Positions 15,590 through 24,543 of a stretch of DNA of 52,208 nt are shown here, piece by piece; within the stretch, counting starts at the first letter, position 1; every line of letters begins with the position of its first letter. The stretch spans positions 1 through 52,208 of the forward strand of contig NZ_JANUHA010000026.1 in the NCBI RefSeq assembly GCF_024753255.1. The letters are read 5' to 3'. The position numbers were made by a program, and so were the translations under genes. This DNA comes from Massilia agri. Lineage in GTDB: Bacteria; Pseudomonadota; Gammaproteobacteria; Burkholderiales; Burkholderiaceae_D. The notes under the pieces are model-generated. The model saw nothing but the letters and a program-made list of their open reading frames with translations, was not told the DNA's origin and did not search any database.

Positions 15590-16614
15590 GCGTTTCCTTT
15601 CAGGCGGCGCACCACCAGCACCATGGCGTCGTCGCGGCGGCGGATGAAGTCGCGCATCAGCATGGCCGCGATCAGCACCGTGCTGCGCCCGGCCAGGCCG
15701 GGGTAGCGGGCCAGGTCCCATTGGGTCTGGATGCCGTCCGAATGCATGATGCACAGGGCGCCTGGCGCGAAGGGCAGCGCGAATTCCTGCACCTTGCGGA
15801 TATTGTGGCCGACGATGCCGTTGTGCGAGACCAGCGGACGGCGGCCGTCGCCGATGACACAGCCGGCGATATTGCCCACGCCCGCGAAGCGCAGCTCATC
15901 CGACTCGAAATCGACGCGCGCGGTGGCCAGGGCCGCCCCACGGGTCGGGCGCAGCGCCTCGTGGGCGGCCTCCATCAACTGCCCCGCCTCGGCGCTCTTG
16001 TCGCGCCCGAGCGTCTTGACGGCCGCGGCGGCCGCGCGCGCGGCCTCGGGGCCGTGTCCCAGGCCGTCCGCGGCCAGCAGCGTGGCGCCGCGCGCGTCGC
16101 AGCGCACCGCCCAGCCGTCGCCGCACTCGTCCTCGCCGGCCATCGGCGTCCACAGGGCGCCGATCTCGACCCCGCACGGTTCCGGCGCCGGGACGTCGCG
16201 CCACAGGCGCATGAAGAAGGCGGCGCCCTGGCCCGGCTGGGTATAGACGTCGAACTCGTCGGACAGACGGCGCAGCGCGCCCAGGCCGTTGCCGGAGGTA
16301 CCGGTGGTGGACATGCCGTCGACCAGGCAGGCGTCGACGTCGACGATGCCGGGGCCGTTGTCGAGCGCCAGCACGTCGACCCCGATGCCGGCCGCGGACT
16401 GCGCCGGTCCGATATGGATCTCGCCCTCGCCCGCATGCTTGAGGATGTTGGTCCCGGCTTCGGTGACGATCAGGGCCAGCTGCCCGGCGCGGATCTCGTT
16501 GAAGCCGAGTTCGTCGGCCAGGCGCTGGCCGGCGCGCCGCGCGGCGGCGATGTCGCTGGCATGGGTGATGGCGAACACCTGCTGCCGCGTCAGGGAACTG
16601 ATCAGCGCTTCCAT
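15586..16614 (-). CDS. RsbT-like HATPase fused to a SpoIIE/RsbX-type phosphatase
   Basis: The 342-residue protein has an N-terminal anti-sigma HATPase (about residues 10-140) with intact N box (TEAGTNILKH), D-N-G-P-G-I and a glycine-rich lid (TSGNGLGA). The C-terminus is a PP2C-like SpoIIE/RsbX domain (about 145-342) with the metal-binding aspartates in AADGLGHG, MHSDGI and RDDAMVL. In stressosome operons RsbX removes phosphates from RsbR and RsbS and resets the complex. The added HATPase suggests an enzyme that can both bind nucleotide and dephosphorylate. It overlaps rsbT by 13 bases and the kinase gene by 4. Confidence 0.9.
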   Translation of the reverse strand: MEALISSLTRQQVFAITHASDIAAARRAGQRLADELGFNEIRAGQLALIVTEAGTNILKHAGEGEIHIGPAQSAAGIGVDVLALDNGPGIVDVDACLVDGMSTTGTSGNGLGALRRLSDEFDVYTQPGQGAAFFMRLWRDVPAPEPCGVEIGALWTPMAGEDECGDGWAVRCDARGATLLAADGLGHGPEAARAAAAAVKTLGRDKSAEAGQLMEAAHEALRPTRGAALATARVDFESDELRFAGVGNIAGCVIGDGRRPLVSHNGIVGHNIRKVQEFALPFAPGALCIMHSDGIQTQWDLARYPGLAGRSTVLIAAMLMRDFIRRRDDAMVLVVRRLKGNA

Positions 16615-17072
16615 TTGACTACCAATACGGCAGTGCCCTCTCCCGGACGGCTGTCGATCTCGAATTCGTCGACCAGGCGCTTCGAACCGCCCAGTCCCAG
16701 GCCCAATCCGCCCCCGGTGGTGAAACCGTCGCGCAGCGCGCTGTCGAGGTCCACGATGCCGGGGCCGGCGTCGACGAACAGTAGGCCCACGCCGTTGCGG
16801 ATGCCGTCCGCCAGGGTGTCGAGGTGAACCTCGCCGCCGCCGCCATACTTGAGGGTATTACGGGCCAGCTCGCTGGCGGCCGTGACCAGCTTGGTCTGGT
16901 CGACCAGGGACAAGGCAATGGCCACCGCGCGTTCGCGCACCTGCTTGCGCAGGCCTACGACGTCCTCGTCCGAGCGCAGGCGCAGGGTCACGCGTGCGGT
17001 GCGATGCTGGCGGTGGCGCTCCAGCAGGGGGGTCTCGAACAGGACTGCATTGGATTGCGCGTCCATCATCAA
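16602..17072 (-). CDS. rsbT: RsbT-like switch serine kinase
   Basis: The 156-residue protein is a single HATPase of the anti-sigma/serine kinase family. Key motifs are intact: N box SELARNTLKYGGGG, G1 DAGPGI and G2 GGGLGLGLGG. In Bacillus RsbT phosphorylates RsbS and RsbR and is then released to switch on its target. Position directly after rsbS, with an ATGA overlap (17069-17072), supports the same role. Three ATGs are adjacent at the start, and the N-terminal 25 residues are not conserved, so the exact start is uncertain. The released protein's target here is not RsbU; the downstream phosphatase and kinases are the obvious candidates. Confidence 0.9.
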   Translation of the reverse strand: MMMDAQSNAVLFETPLLERHRQHRTARVTLRLRSDEDVVGLRKQVRERAVAIALSLVDQTKLVTAASELARNTLKYGGGGEVHLDTLADGIRNGVGLLFVDAGPGIVDLDSALRDGFTTGGGLGLGLGGSKRLVDEFEIDSRPGEGTAVLVVKWKR

Positions 17073-17425
17073 TGGAAGTTCTTTCCGAGCAGGGTCATGC
17101 CCTTCTCGACGTTCAGGGCGGTCTTCACGCCGTGCAGGGTCAGGCCCAGCTCGACGAGGGTGATCGCCACCGCGGGCTGCATGCCCACCACCACCGTGCG
17201 GGCGTCGAGCACGCGCGCCATGGCGGCGGTGTTGCTGATCATGCGGCCGATGAAGGAGTCGACCAGGTCGAGCGCCGAGATGTCGATCAGGACGCCCTTG
17301 GCGCCGTCGGCCACGATGCGCTCGGTCAGGTCGTCCTGCAGCTGCATGGCGAGGCGGTCGTGCATGTCGACCTGGATCGTCACCAGGAGCAGGTCGCCCA
17401 TGCGCAGGATAGGGATGCGTTCCAT
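17069..17425 (-). CDS. rsbS: RsbS-like STAS protein of the stressosome core
   Basis: The 118-residue single STAS domain aligns with RsbS. The phospho-acceptor serine is Ser57 in ISALDLVDSFIGR, equivalent to Bacillus Ser59. RsbS co-assembles with RsbR into the large stressosome particle and sequesters RsbT until phosphorylated. The gene lies 13 bases after rsbR and overlaps rsbT, which fits stoichiometric assembly. Confidence 0.92.
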   Translation of the reverse strand: MERIPILRMGDLLLVTIQVDMHDRLAMQLQDDLTERIVADGAKGVLIDISALDLVDSFIGRMISNTAAMARVLDARTVVVGMQPAVAITLVELGLTLHGVKTALNVEKGMTLLGKNFH

Positions 17426-17438
17426 GTGCGGGGCGTCC

Positions 17439-18299
17439 TTATGCCTTGCTGATGACCGAGGTGCCGGTGCGCTCGAGCGCGACCACGAAGGCGTCCGCCA
17501 GGGTCGCCTTGGTGGTGACGTCTTCCAGGTTCACGCCGAGGTGCACGATGGTCTGGGCGATCTGCGGGCGGATGCCGGAGATGATGCAGTCGGCGCCCAT
17601 CAGGCGCGCCGCGGCGATGGTCTTCATCAGGTGCTGGGCCACCAGGGTGTCCACGGTCGGCACGCCGGTAATGTCGATGATGGCGATCGAGGCGCCGGTG
17701 TCGACGATCTTCTGCAGGATGTTTTCCATCACCACCTGGGTGCGGGCCGAGTCCAGGGTGCCGATCAGCGGCAGCGCCAGGATGCCGTTCCACAGCTTGA
17801 CCACCGGCGTGGACAGCTCGAGCAGCTCCTGCTGCTGGCGCACGATGATCTGGTCCTTGGTCTTCTGGAACACCTCGATGGTGTACAGGCCCAGCTTGTC
17901 GAGCAGGGTGCTGATGGTCCAGGAAGCCGCACCGGCCGTTTCCGGTTCGCCCTCGAAGGCCTGGCGCAGGTGCGAGAACAGCGTCTGCTTCAGGGAGAAC
18001 ACGAAGGTCGCGGTCTCGCTCGGGGTCGAGCCCGACTTGGCGCGGCTGGACGAGATCTCCGCCAGCAGGTCGCGCACCTCGTCCCAGGAACGGTGATCGA
18101 TGTTCTCCAGTTCGCCGGAGCGGGCCGCAGCGGCAAACGCACCCAGGAACTGCTGGGTATGAATGCGCAGCTGCTCGCGCGAGGCGGCATTGCCGCGCAC
18201 CGTCAATGCCTCCAGCTGGCCCAACCACTCGCTGGCGATCACCGCCTGCTGGTCCTGGAGCATCTGGCTGACACGGTTCGCGTAATCCTTGGTGGTCAT
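17439..18299 (-). CDS. rsbR: RsbR-like stressosome sensor, N-terminal RsbRD domain plus STAS
   Basis: The 286-residue protein has a C-terminal STAS domain (about 160-280) with the linker ELSTPVVKLW (Thr164) and the phospho-site motif GVPTVDTLVA (Thr218), matching the two threonines phosphorylated in Bacillus RsbR proteins. The N-terminal 150 residues are helical and resemble the RsbRD/non-heme globin-like sensor module rather than a PAS or heme globin. No ligand residues can be named. It is the first gene of the operon; the promoter should lie in 18300-18440. What it senses is unknown. Confidence 0.9.
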   Translation of the reverse strand: MTTKDYANRVSQMLQDQQAVIASEWLGQLEALTVRGNAASREQLRIHTQQFLGAFAAAARSGELENIDHRSWDEVRDLLAEISSSRAKSGSTPSETATFVFSLKQTLFSHLRQAFEGEPETAGAASWTISTLLDKLGLYTIEVFQKTKDQIIVRQQQELLELSTPVVKLWNGILALPLIGTLDSARTQVVMENILQKIVDTGASIAIIDITGVPTVDTLVAQHLMKTIAAARLMGADCIISGIRPQIAQTIVHLGVNLEDVTTKATLADAFVVALERTGTSVISKA

Positions 18300-18440
18300 C
18301 GGTGTTATCCCTTGTTTTGGTGGTTGGTCATCGCCTCGCGGCCGGGTGCGGACCGCCGCGACGGCAAATTCTGCAAAATGACCAACTATATCATTTCTGC
18401 CATGGGGGATAGAACACCGTTGAGTAGCATCCGGAAATAG

Positions 18441-21400
18441 CTATTTCAACCTCGACAACACACCGGATAGCCGCCCGGCAGGCGCCCGCTCCCGGTGCGC
18501 CAGCTCCACCAGCAGCGGCAGCAGGAGCAGGGTCAGCGCCGTCGAGGACAGGATGCCGCCGATGACGACGGTCGCCAGCGGCCTTTGCACCTCGGCCCCG
18601 GTCCCGGTGGCCAGCGCCATCGGCACGAAGCCGAGCGAGGCGACCAGGGCCGTCATCAGGACCGGCCGCAATCGCCCCAGCGCGCCCTCCTCGATCGCCC
18701 GCGCCAAGGGCAATCCCTCCTCGCGCAGCTTGCGGATGAAGGAGAGCATCACCAGGCCGTTGAGCACCGCCACCCCGGACAGGGCGATGAAGCCGACGGC
18801 GGCCGAGATCGACAACGGGATCCCGCGCAGCCAGAGCGCGAACACGCCGCCGCTCAGGGCGAAGGGAATGCCGGAAAAGACCAGCAGCCCGTCCTTGACG
18901 CCGTTGAAGACCAGGTAGAGCAGCATGAACACCAGCGCCAGCGCCGCCGGCACCACCACCTGCAGGCGCCGGGCGGCAGCCTCCAGGTGTTCGAACTGGC
19001 CGCCCCAGCCGATCCAGTAGCCCGGCGCCGTCCTGACCTGCGCAGCCACCCTGTTCTGCGCCTCGGCCACGAAAGAGCCGATGTCGCGCCCGCGCACATT
19101 CGCCGTCACCACCACGCGGCGCTTGCCGCCCTCGCGGCTGAACTGGTTCGGGCCCGGCGCCACCTCGAAGGCGGCGATTTCGCCGAGGGTGATAAAGCGC
19201 CGGGCTTCCCCCTGTCCGGCCGGCAGCGGCACCGGCAGCCGCTGCAGGAAATCGATATCGCCGCGCCGCGGGTCCGGCAGGCGCACCACGATGCCGAAGC
19301 GGCGGTCGCCCTCGAACAGGGTGCCCGCCTCGCGTCCGGCGGTGGCGGTCGCGACCAGGTCCTGCACGTCGCCGATGTTCAGGCCCATGCGCGCCGCCCG
19401 TTCGCGGTCAACCCGTACCTGCAGCATCGGCAGGCCGGTGGTCTGCTCGACGTTCACCTCGCTCGCGCCCGGCACGCCCCGGAGCACGTCCGCCACCTTG
19501 GCCGCAGCCGTGTTCAGCGTATCCAGGTCGTCGCCGAAGACCTTCACGGCCACGTCGCTGCGCACGCCGGAAATCAGTTCGTTCACGCGCAGCTGGATCG
19601 GCTGGCTGAACTCGTAGCTGTTGCCCGGCAGGCGCTCGAGGGTTTCGCGGATCGCCGCCAGGAGCCCGGCGCGGGTCTTCTTCGGCGTCGGCCAGTCGCG
19701 CTCCGGGCGCAGCATGATGATGCCGTCGGCGACGTTCGGCGGCATCGGGTCGGAGGCGATTTCGGCGGTGCCGATGCGGGCGAACACGCGCTCGATCTCG
19801 GGGAAGCGCCGTACCAGTTCAAGCTCGATCTGCTGCTGCATCCTGACGGACTGCGACAGGCTGGTGCCGGGCACGCGCATGGTCAGCACGGCGATGTCGC
19901 CCTCGTCCAGGGTCGGCACGAATTCGGTGCCGAGGCGGCTGGCGAGCAGGGTCGAGACGGCCAGCACGATGCCGGCGAAGGCCAGCGCCACCGGCTTGTT
20001 GGCCATCGCGTAGCGCAGGGCCGGCTCGTAGGCGCGCCGCGCCGCGTGCATCAGGCGGTTCTCCTTCTCCTCCACCCTGTCGCCGATGAACAGGGCCACC
20101 GCCGCCGGCACGAAGGTGAGCGACAGGATCATCGCGCCCAGCAGCGCCGTGACGACCGTGATCGCCATCGGGTGGAACATCTTGCCTTCGATGCCGGTCA
20201 GGGCGAAGATCGGCAGGTAGACGATCATGATGATGAGCTGCCCGAACACCAGCGGCCGGCGCGCCTCGCGTGCGGCCTCGAAGACTTCCGCAAAGCGCTC
20301 CTGCAGGCTCAGGGTCCGGCCCAGCCGCGCCCGGGCATGCGACAGCCGGCGCACGCAGTTCTCGACGATGACGACGGCGCCGTCGACGATGATGCCGAAG
20401 TCGAGCGCGCCGAGGCTCAGCAGGTTGGCGCTGACCCGGTTCACCACCATGCCCGAGAAGGTGAACAGCATGGCCAGCGGGATCACCATCGCCGTGATCA
20501 GGGCGGCGCGGATGTTCCCCAGGAAGGCGAACAGCACGGCCACCACCAGCACCGCGCCCTCGAGCAGGTTGTTGCGCACCGTGGCGATCGCCTTTTCCAC
20601 CAGCACGGTGCGGTCGTAGACCGTGACCGCCTTCACGCCCGGCGGCAGGCTGCGATTGATCTCGACCATGCGGCGGTCGACGGCGCGCGACACCTCCCGG
20701 CTGTTCTCGCCCATCAGCATGAAGACCGTGCCCAGCACCACCTCCTGGCCGTTCTCGGTTGCCGCGCCGGTGCGCAGCTCGCGCCCCAGCGAGACGGTGG
20801 CGACGTCGCGGATGCGCACCGGCATGCCGCGGATGGTCGCCACCACGATGTTGGCGATGTCCTCGCTGGACGCCACCTGGCCGGGGGCGCGCACGAGGTA
20901 CTGCTCCCCTGCCCGCTCGATGTAGCCGGCGCCGACGTTGCCGTTGTTCTTCTCGATGGCGCCCACGATGTCGCCCAGGTCCAGGCCGTAGGCGGACAGG
21001 GTCGCCATCTCGGGCGCGACCAGGTATTCCTTGTCGAAGCCGCCGATCGAGTTGATCTCGGTGACGCCGGGCACGCTGCGCAGCTGCGGCTTGATGATCC
21101 AGTCCTGGATCTCCCGCAGGTCAGTTGGTGAGTAGGGCGAGCCGTCGGGCTTCTTCGCGCCGGGGACGGTTTCCACGGTCCAGGAATAGATTTCGGACAG
21201 GCCCGTGGCGATCGGCCCCATGGTCGGGACCACGCCATTCGGCAGCTGTTCGCGCGCGTCCTGCAGGCGCTGGCCTACCTGCTGGCGCGCGAAGTGGATG
21301 TCGGTGCCCTCCTCGAACACGACGGTGACCTGGGACAGGCCATAGCGCGACAGCGAGCGGAAGCTCTCCAGCCGCGGCAGGCCGGCCAGCTGGGCCTCGA

Positions 21401-21605
21401 CCGGGTAGGTAATGCGCTGCTCGGCTTCCAGGGGCGAGTAGCCCGGCGCCGCCGTGTTGATCTGCACCTGCACATTGGTGACGTCGGGGACGGCGTCGAT
21501 CGGCAGGCGGCCGTAGTTGTAGATGCCCAGCAGGGCCATCGCCACGACGAAGGCCATGACGAGCCAGCGCTGCGCGATCGCGGCCTGGATGATGCGGTTG
21601 AACAT
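18441..21605 (-). CDS. czcA: CzcA-type heavy-metal RND efflux pump
   Basis: This 1054-residue inner-membrane RND transporter is full length. It has the N-terminal helix (RWLVMAFVVAMALLGIYNYGRLPIDAVPDVT) and the HME signature A-L-D-F-G-I-I-V-D-G-A-V-V-I-V-E-N in TM4. The D-F-G ... D-G-A ... E-N form marks the Co/Zn/Cd subgroup rather than the Cu/Ag subgroup (CusA type). The chosen ATG (21605) has GGAG before it; the 26 upstream codons look non-coding. It follows czcB after 10 bases. The operon is controlled by the CadR-type operator at 24494-24514. A perfect 14-bp palindrome (GAAATAG/CTATTTC) spans the stop codon. Confidence 0.95.
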   Translation of the reverse strand: MFNRIIQAAIAQRWLVMAFVVAMALLGIYNYGRLPIDAVPDVTNVQVQINTAAPGYSPLEAEQRITYPVEAQLAGLPRLESFRSLSRYGLSQVTVVFEEGTDIHFARQQVGQRLQDAREQLPNGVVPTMGPIATGLSEIYSWTVETVPGAKKPDGSPYSPTDLREIQDWIIKPQLRSVPGVTEINSIGGFDKEYLVAPEMATLSAYGLDLGDIVGAIEKNNGNVGAGYIERAGEQYLVRAPGQVASSEDIANIVVATIRGMPVRIRDVATVSLGRELRTGAATENGQEVVLGTVFMLMGENSREVSRAVDRRMVEINRSLPPGVKAVTVYDRTVLVEKAIATVRNNLLEGAVLVVAVLFAFLGNIRAALITAMVIPLAMLFTFSGMVVNRVSANLLSLGALDFGIIVDGAVVIVENCVRRLSHARARLGRTLSLQERFAEVFEAAREARRPLVFGQLIIMIVYLPIFALTGIEGKMFHPMAITVVTALLGAMILSLTFVPAAVALFIGDRVEEKENRLMHAARRAYEPALRYAMANKPVALAFAGIVLAVSTLLASRLGTEFVPTLDEGDIAVLTMRVPGTSLSQSVRMQQQIELELVRRFPEIERVFARIGTAEIASDPMPPNVADGIIMLRPERDWPTPKKTRAGLLAAIRETLERLPGNSYEFSQPIQLRVNELISGVRSDVAVKVFGDDLDTLNTAAAKVADVLRGVPGASEVNVEQTTGLPMLQVRVDRERAARMGLNIGDVQDLVATATAGREAGTLFEGDRRFGIVVRLPDPRRGDIDFLQRLPVPLPAGQGEARRFITLGEIAAFEVAPGPNQFSREGGKRRVVVTANVRGRDIGSFVAEAQNRVAAQVRTAPGYWIGWGGQFEHLEAAARRLQVVVPAALALVFMLLYLVFNGVKDGLLVFSGIPFALSGGVFALWLRGIPLSISAAVGFIALSGVAVLNGLVMLSFIRKLREEGLPLARAIEEGALGRLRPVLMTALVASLGFVPMALATGTGAEVQRPLATVVIGGILSSTALTLLLLPLLVELAHRERAPAGRLSGVLSRLK

Positions 21606-21615
21606 GACGTCTCCT

Positions 21616-22797
21616 TCAGTCGTGGTGGCCGGCTTCGCCCTTGCCCTGCTCGGCCTTGACGTCGAAGGAGCCCGATGCGGCATAGCGTTCGCCCGGCTTC
21701 AGGCCGGACACGATCTCGACGAAGCGGTCGTCCGAGCGCCCGGTGCCGACCGGCTGCGCAACAAAACCCTCCGGCACGCGCTTGTAGACCACCTGCCTTC
21801 CGTCGACCGTCTGCAGCGCCTCGCGCGCCACCGCCACCGGCACCCGGGCCGAGCCGGTGACGATGTCGACGTTCACCGCAAGGCCGGGGCGCCAGGCCAG
21901 GTGCGGATTGGCCAGCACCACGCGCGCCTTGGCCGAGCGCGATTCCTCGCCGATCAGGGCGCTGACAAAACTCACCTTGCCCGGCGCCGTCGTGTTCGAA
22001 GCGATCGAGCGGATCACGGCATCGGTGCCGACGCGGACGATCTCGAGGTCGCGGCTGGGCACGACGACATCGGCCCAGACCTGGGACAGGTCGCTGACCG
22101 TGAACACGCGGGTGTCGGCGCCGACCATCTCGCCGAGCACGATGTGCTTCTCGACCACCATCCCGTCGAAGGGCGAACGCACCTGCAGCCGGTTCGACGC
22201 GCCCGCCGCGCCCCCGGCGCCGAGCGCCTGCAGCGACTGGCGGGCCGCCTGCACGTTGACTTCGGCTTCCTGCAGTTCCTGTTCCGCTTTCAGGTAATCC
22301 TGGCGTGCACCGATCTTCTCTTCCCACAGCGTCTTTTCAAGGATGTAGCTCTTCCTCGCCAGTTCGCGCCGCTGTTCCGCCGTCGCCAGTGCCGCGCGCC
22401 GTGCGGCCACGTCGCTGCTTGCGATTACTGCCAGCAGGTCGCCCTTTCTCACCACCTGGCCCAGGTTGGCCTCGACCTTCTCGACCGCGCCTTGCGCGCG
22501 CGGGGTGACGTGGGCGGTGCGGTCCTCGTTGAGGGCGATCTGGCCCGGCATGCGGATGAAGGAATCGATCTGGCGCGCTCCAACGCTCAAGACCGTGATG
22601 CCGCTGTTGACGACCTGCTCCTCGCTGAAGCGCACGAGGCCGTTCCCGGCATGAGCGCCCTGCTTTTCTTCCTGGTGGCCGGCTTCCTCATGATGTTCGG
22701 CCACGGCCGGGGAACGGTCCTCGAGAATGACGTAGCCGCTGAATGCGATCGCACAGGCCAGCATGGCGCCGATGATCTTCGTTTGCTGCTTGTTCAT
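21616..22797 (-). CDS. czcB: CzcB-type periplasmic adaptor (membrane fusion protein)
   Basis: The 393-residue adaptor has an N-terminal membrane anchor/signal (IIGAMLACAIAFSGYVIL) and a His-rich stretch (EHHEEAGHQEEKQGAHAG). Then come the lipoyl/beta-barrel halves (GAVEKVEANLGQVVRKGDLLAVIASSD and RSPFDGMVVEKHIVLGEMVG) separated by a helical hairpin. The C-terminus ends GEAGHHD. It bridges the RND pump and the outer-membrane channel and may bind Zn/Cd through the His-rich ends. Its ATG overlaps the czcC stop as ATGA. Confidence 0.93.
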   Translation of the reverse strand: MNKQQTKIIGAMLACAIAFSGYVILEDRSPAVAEHHEEAGHQEEKQGAHAGNGLVRFSEEQVVNSGITVLSVGARQIDSFIRMPGQIALNEDRTAHVTPRAQGAVEKVEANLGQVVRKGDLLAVIASSDVAARRAALATAEQRRELARKSYILEKTLWEEKIGARQDYLKAEQELQEAEVNVQAARQSLQALGAGGAAGASNRLQVRSPFDGMVVEKHIVLGEMVGADTRVFTVSDLSQVWADVVVPSRDLEIVRVGTDAVIRSIASNTTAPGKVSFVSALIGEESRSAKARVVLANPHLAWRPGLAVNVDIVTGSARVPVAVAREALQTVDGRQVVYKRVPEGFVAQPVGTGRSDDRFVEIVSGLKPGERYAASGSFDVKAEQGKGEAGHHD

Positions 22798-24032
22798 GGT
22801 TTCTCCTGGGGCGCCGGGCCGACGAGCCGTTCGATGTCGGCCAGCGCGCGGTAGCTTTCCGCTACCGCCTTGAGGTATTGGTGACGCGACTGGACCAGCG
22901 TGCGCTGGGCGTCGAGCACGTCGATGAGGCCGAACTTGCCGAGTTCATAGCCACGGTTGGCGGCCGCGTACGCCTGCTCGGCGCCGGGCAGGACCTCGCT
23001 CTCGACCAGCGCCGCCTCGTCGCTTGCCGCGGCCAGGTTGCCATGCGCCTGGCTTAGTGCGGCATGCAGGCGGACGCGTTCGGCATCGAGTTCGTCGCGC
23101 GCCTTGTCCACGCGGCGCAGCGACTCCAGCACCGCGCCGCTGTTGCGGTTGAATAGCGGCAGCGGCACCGACACGCCGAGCACGGCGCGCCGTTCCTCGC
23201 CCGGACGCTCGTTCGAGGATTCGCGCTGGGCGCCGACGATCAGGGTCACATCCGGTACGCGGCGCGACTCCTCGATCCGCACCAGCGCGCTGCGGTGGGC
23301 GACGCCTGCCACGGCGCGGCGCAGGTCCGGCGCGTCTGCCAGGCGCGCCTCCAGCTCGGCCAGCGGCGGGACGGCGGGCGGGTCGATGGCGCCAGTCTGC
23401 GCGAGGGCCAGGGTGGACGGATCGCCGCCCCACAGGGCCGCGAGCCGGATCCGGGCCGCGGCCAGCTCGCGCGTCGCCTGGATCGCCTCGATCTGCAGGG
23501 CCGACTGGGCCACTTTGGCGCGCGTCGCTTCCAGCGGCGAGGCCTTGCCGGTATCGGCCCGGCGCACGGCGGCCTGCGTCGCACGTTCCGCCAGTGCCAC
23601 CAGCTCCTGCGACAGGCGCTGCCGCTCGCCGGCGGCGGCGACCTCGTAATACGCGGCGACCGTGTCGGCCCGCACCTGGGCGCGCAGCGCATCGAGGGCG
23701 GCCAGGGCCAGCGCGCGCTCCTGCCTGGCGGCGCCGACGCGGGCGGCGCGCTTGCCGCCCAGTTCGAATGGGATGCCGAGCTGCGCGGTGGTGGTCCGGT
23801 TGTTGCGCTCGCGTCCTTCGCGCAGCAGCTCCAGTTCGGGATTGGGCAGCGCACCGGCCTGCCGGATGGCGCCTTCCTGCGCCAGCGCCTCGCTGCTGGC
23901 TGCGCGCAGGCCCGGGTTGGCCGCCAGCGCCCTGTCGATGGCGGCGGGCAGCGTCAATGGCGCCTCGAGCGCGGAGGCGCTGCCTGCGAGCGCGCATGCC
24001 GCCATGGCAAGGCGGATGATGTGGTTCTTCAT
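22794..24032 (-). CDS. czcC: CzcC-type outer-membrane efflux channel (TolC family)
   Basis: The 412-residue protein has a signal peptide (IIRLAMAACALAGSASA) and two outer-membrane-efflux repeats with A-x-x-x-N-P-x-L / R-x-L-V-Q-S-R motifs (A-L-A-A-N-P-G-L near the start and DAQRTLVQSRHQYL near the end). It is the trimeric outer-membrane exit duct of the Czc complex. It is the second gene of czcI-czcC-czcB-czcA, 81 bases after the small Cys-rich gene. Confidence 0.92.
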   Translation of the reverse strand: MKNHIIRLAMAACALAGSASALEAPLTLPAAIDRALAANPGLRAASSEALAQEGAIRQAGALPNPELELLREGRERNNRTTTAQLGIPFELGGKRAARVGAARQERALALAALDALRAQVRADTVAAYYEVAAAGERQRLSQELVALAERATQAAVRRADTGKASPLEATRAKVAQSALQIEAIQATRELAAARIRLAALWGGDPSTLALAQTGAIDPPAVPPLAELEARLADAPDLRRAVAGVAHRSALVRIEESRRVPDVTLIVGAQRESSNERPGEERRAVLGVSVPLPLFNRNSGAVLESLRRVDKARDELDAERVRLHAALSQAHGNLAAASDEAALVESEVLPGAEQAYAAANRGYELGKFGLIDVLDAQRTLVQSRHQYLKAVAESYRALADIERLVGPAPQEKP

Positions 24033-24113
24033 GATGGTCCGATTCCGTTGAAACGATGTCGACGGCGGGACGATGCGCGCTGCTGCGCGCGCGTGCTGAA
24101 CGGTCCCGCCCCT

Positions 24114-24446
24114 TCAGGCGCGGGATGGCCGCTTGGGCGGTGGAGGCAGGTCGGGAATGTAGGAAGTGTAGTGCGGCGTGTCGAAGGCGGTGTCCGCGAC
24201 GCGCTCCGGCGCCGGCAGCACGGCCGGGGACGCGAGCAGCGCCCCACCACAGAAGTGGTGGCAGCAGTCACAGCCCTCATCAATCGCCAGGGCGTCCCCG
24301 TCGTCGTCGTTGCATTGCTGCTGCGCCTGGAGGCAGACGTGCTGGGTGCGCGCCTTCTCGTCAGGGGCGCAGCAGGCGCCGGACGCCGCCCAGACGAGCT
24401 GCAGCGGCATCAGGACCAGCAGGAGTAGGACCAGCAGGCGTTTCAT
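24114..24446 (-). CDS. CzcI-like small secreted Cys/His-rich protein
   Basis: The 110-residue product has a signal peptide (LLVLLLLVLMPLQLVWA), which resembles the CzcI family start. The mature part contains many potential metal ligands (SGACCAPDE, HVCLQAQQQC, DEGCDCCHHFC) and ends in a proline-rich tail. CzcI in Cupriavidus is a periplasmic protein that modulates czc expression. Here it is the first gene behind the CadR-type promoter. The call rests on position, signal peptide and composition. A free metal-buffering role is equally possible. Confidence 0.7.
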   Translation of the reverse strand: MKRLLVLLLLVLMPLQLVWAASGACCAPDEKARTQHVCLQAQQQCNDDDGDALAIDEGCDCCHHFCGGALLASPAVLPAPERVADTAFDTPHYTSYIPDLPPPPKRPSRA

Positions 24447-24486
24447 CGGTTGGCGGCAAGGACGGACTTGTTCATATATGATCGCT

Positions 24487-24517
24487 ATTTAAAACCCTGT
24501 AGTCGCTACAGGGTCAA
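24487..24517 (-). promoter_or_regulatory. CadR/PbrR-type promoter-operator for the czc operon
   Basis: On the minus strand a -35 TTGACC (24517-24512) and a -10 TTAAAT (24492-24487) are separated by 19 bases, the overlong spacing typical of MerR-activated promoters. The spacer region is filled by a perfect inverted repeat, ACCCTGTAG - TCG - CTACAGGGT (24494-24514), close to the known CadR and PbrR operators. It faces czcI-czcC-czcB-czcA and lies 27 bases from cadR, which it probably also autoregulates. Confidence 0.88.
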
Positions 24518-24543
24518 GTGCCATCAAGCGAAGCGAGGGAGCG

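Noticed and set aside
18434..18447. GAAATAGCTATTTC palindrome at the czcA stop as a terminator
   Set aside because: It is AT-rich, has no loop and no T run, so it cannot be an intrinsic terminator. It may be chance.
18495..21131. 878-codon open frame on the plus strand
   Set aside because: It is a shadow of czcA. The opposite frame has clear RND motifs over its whole length.
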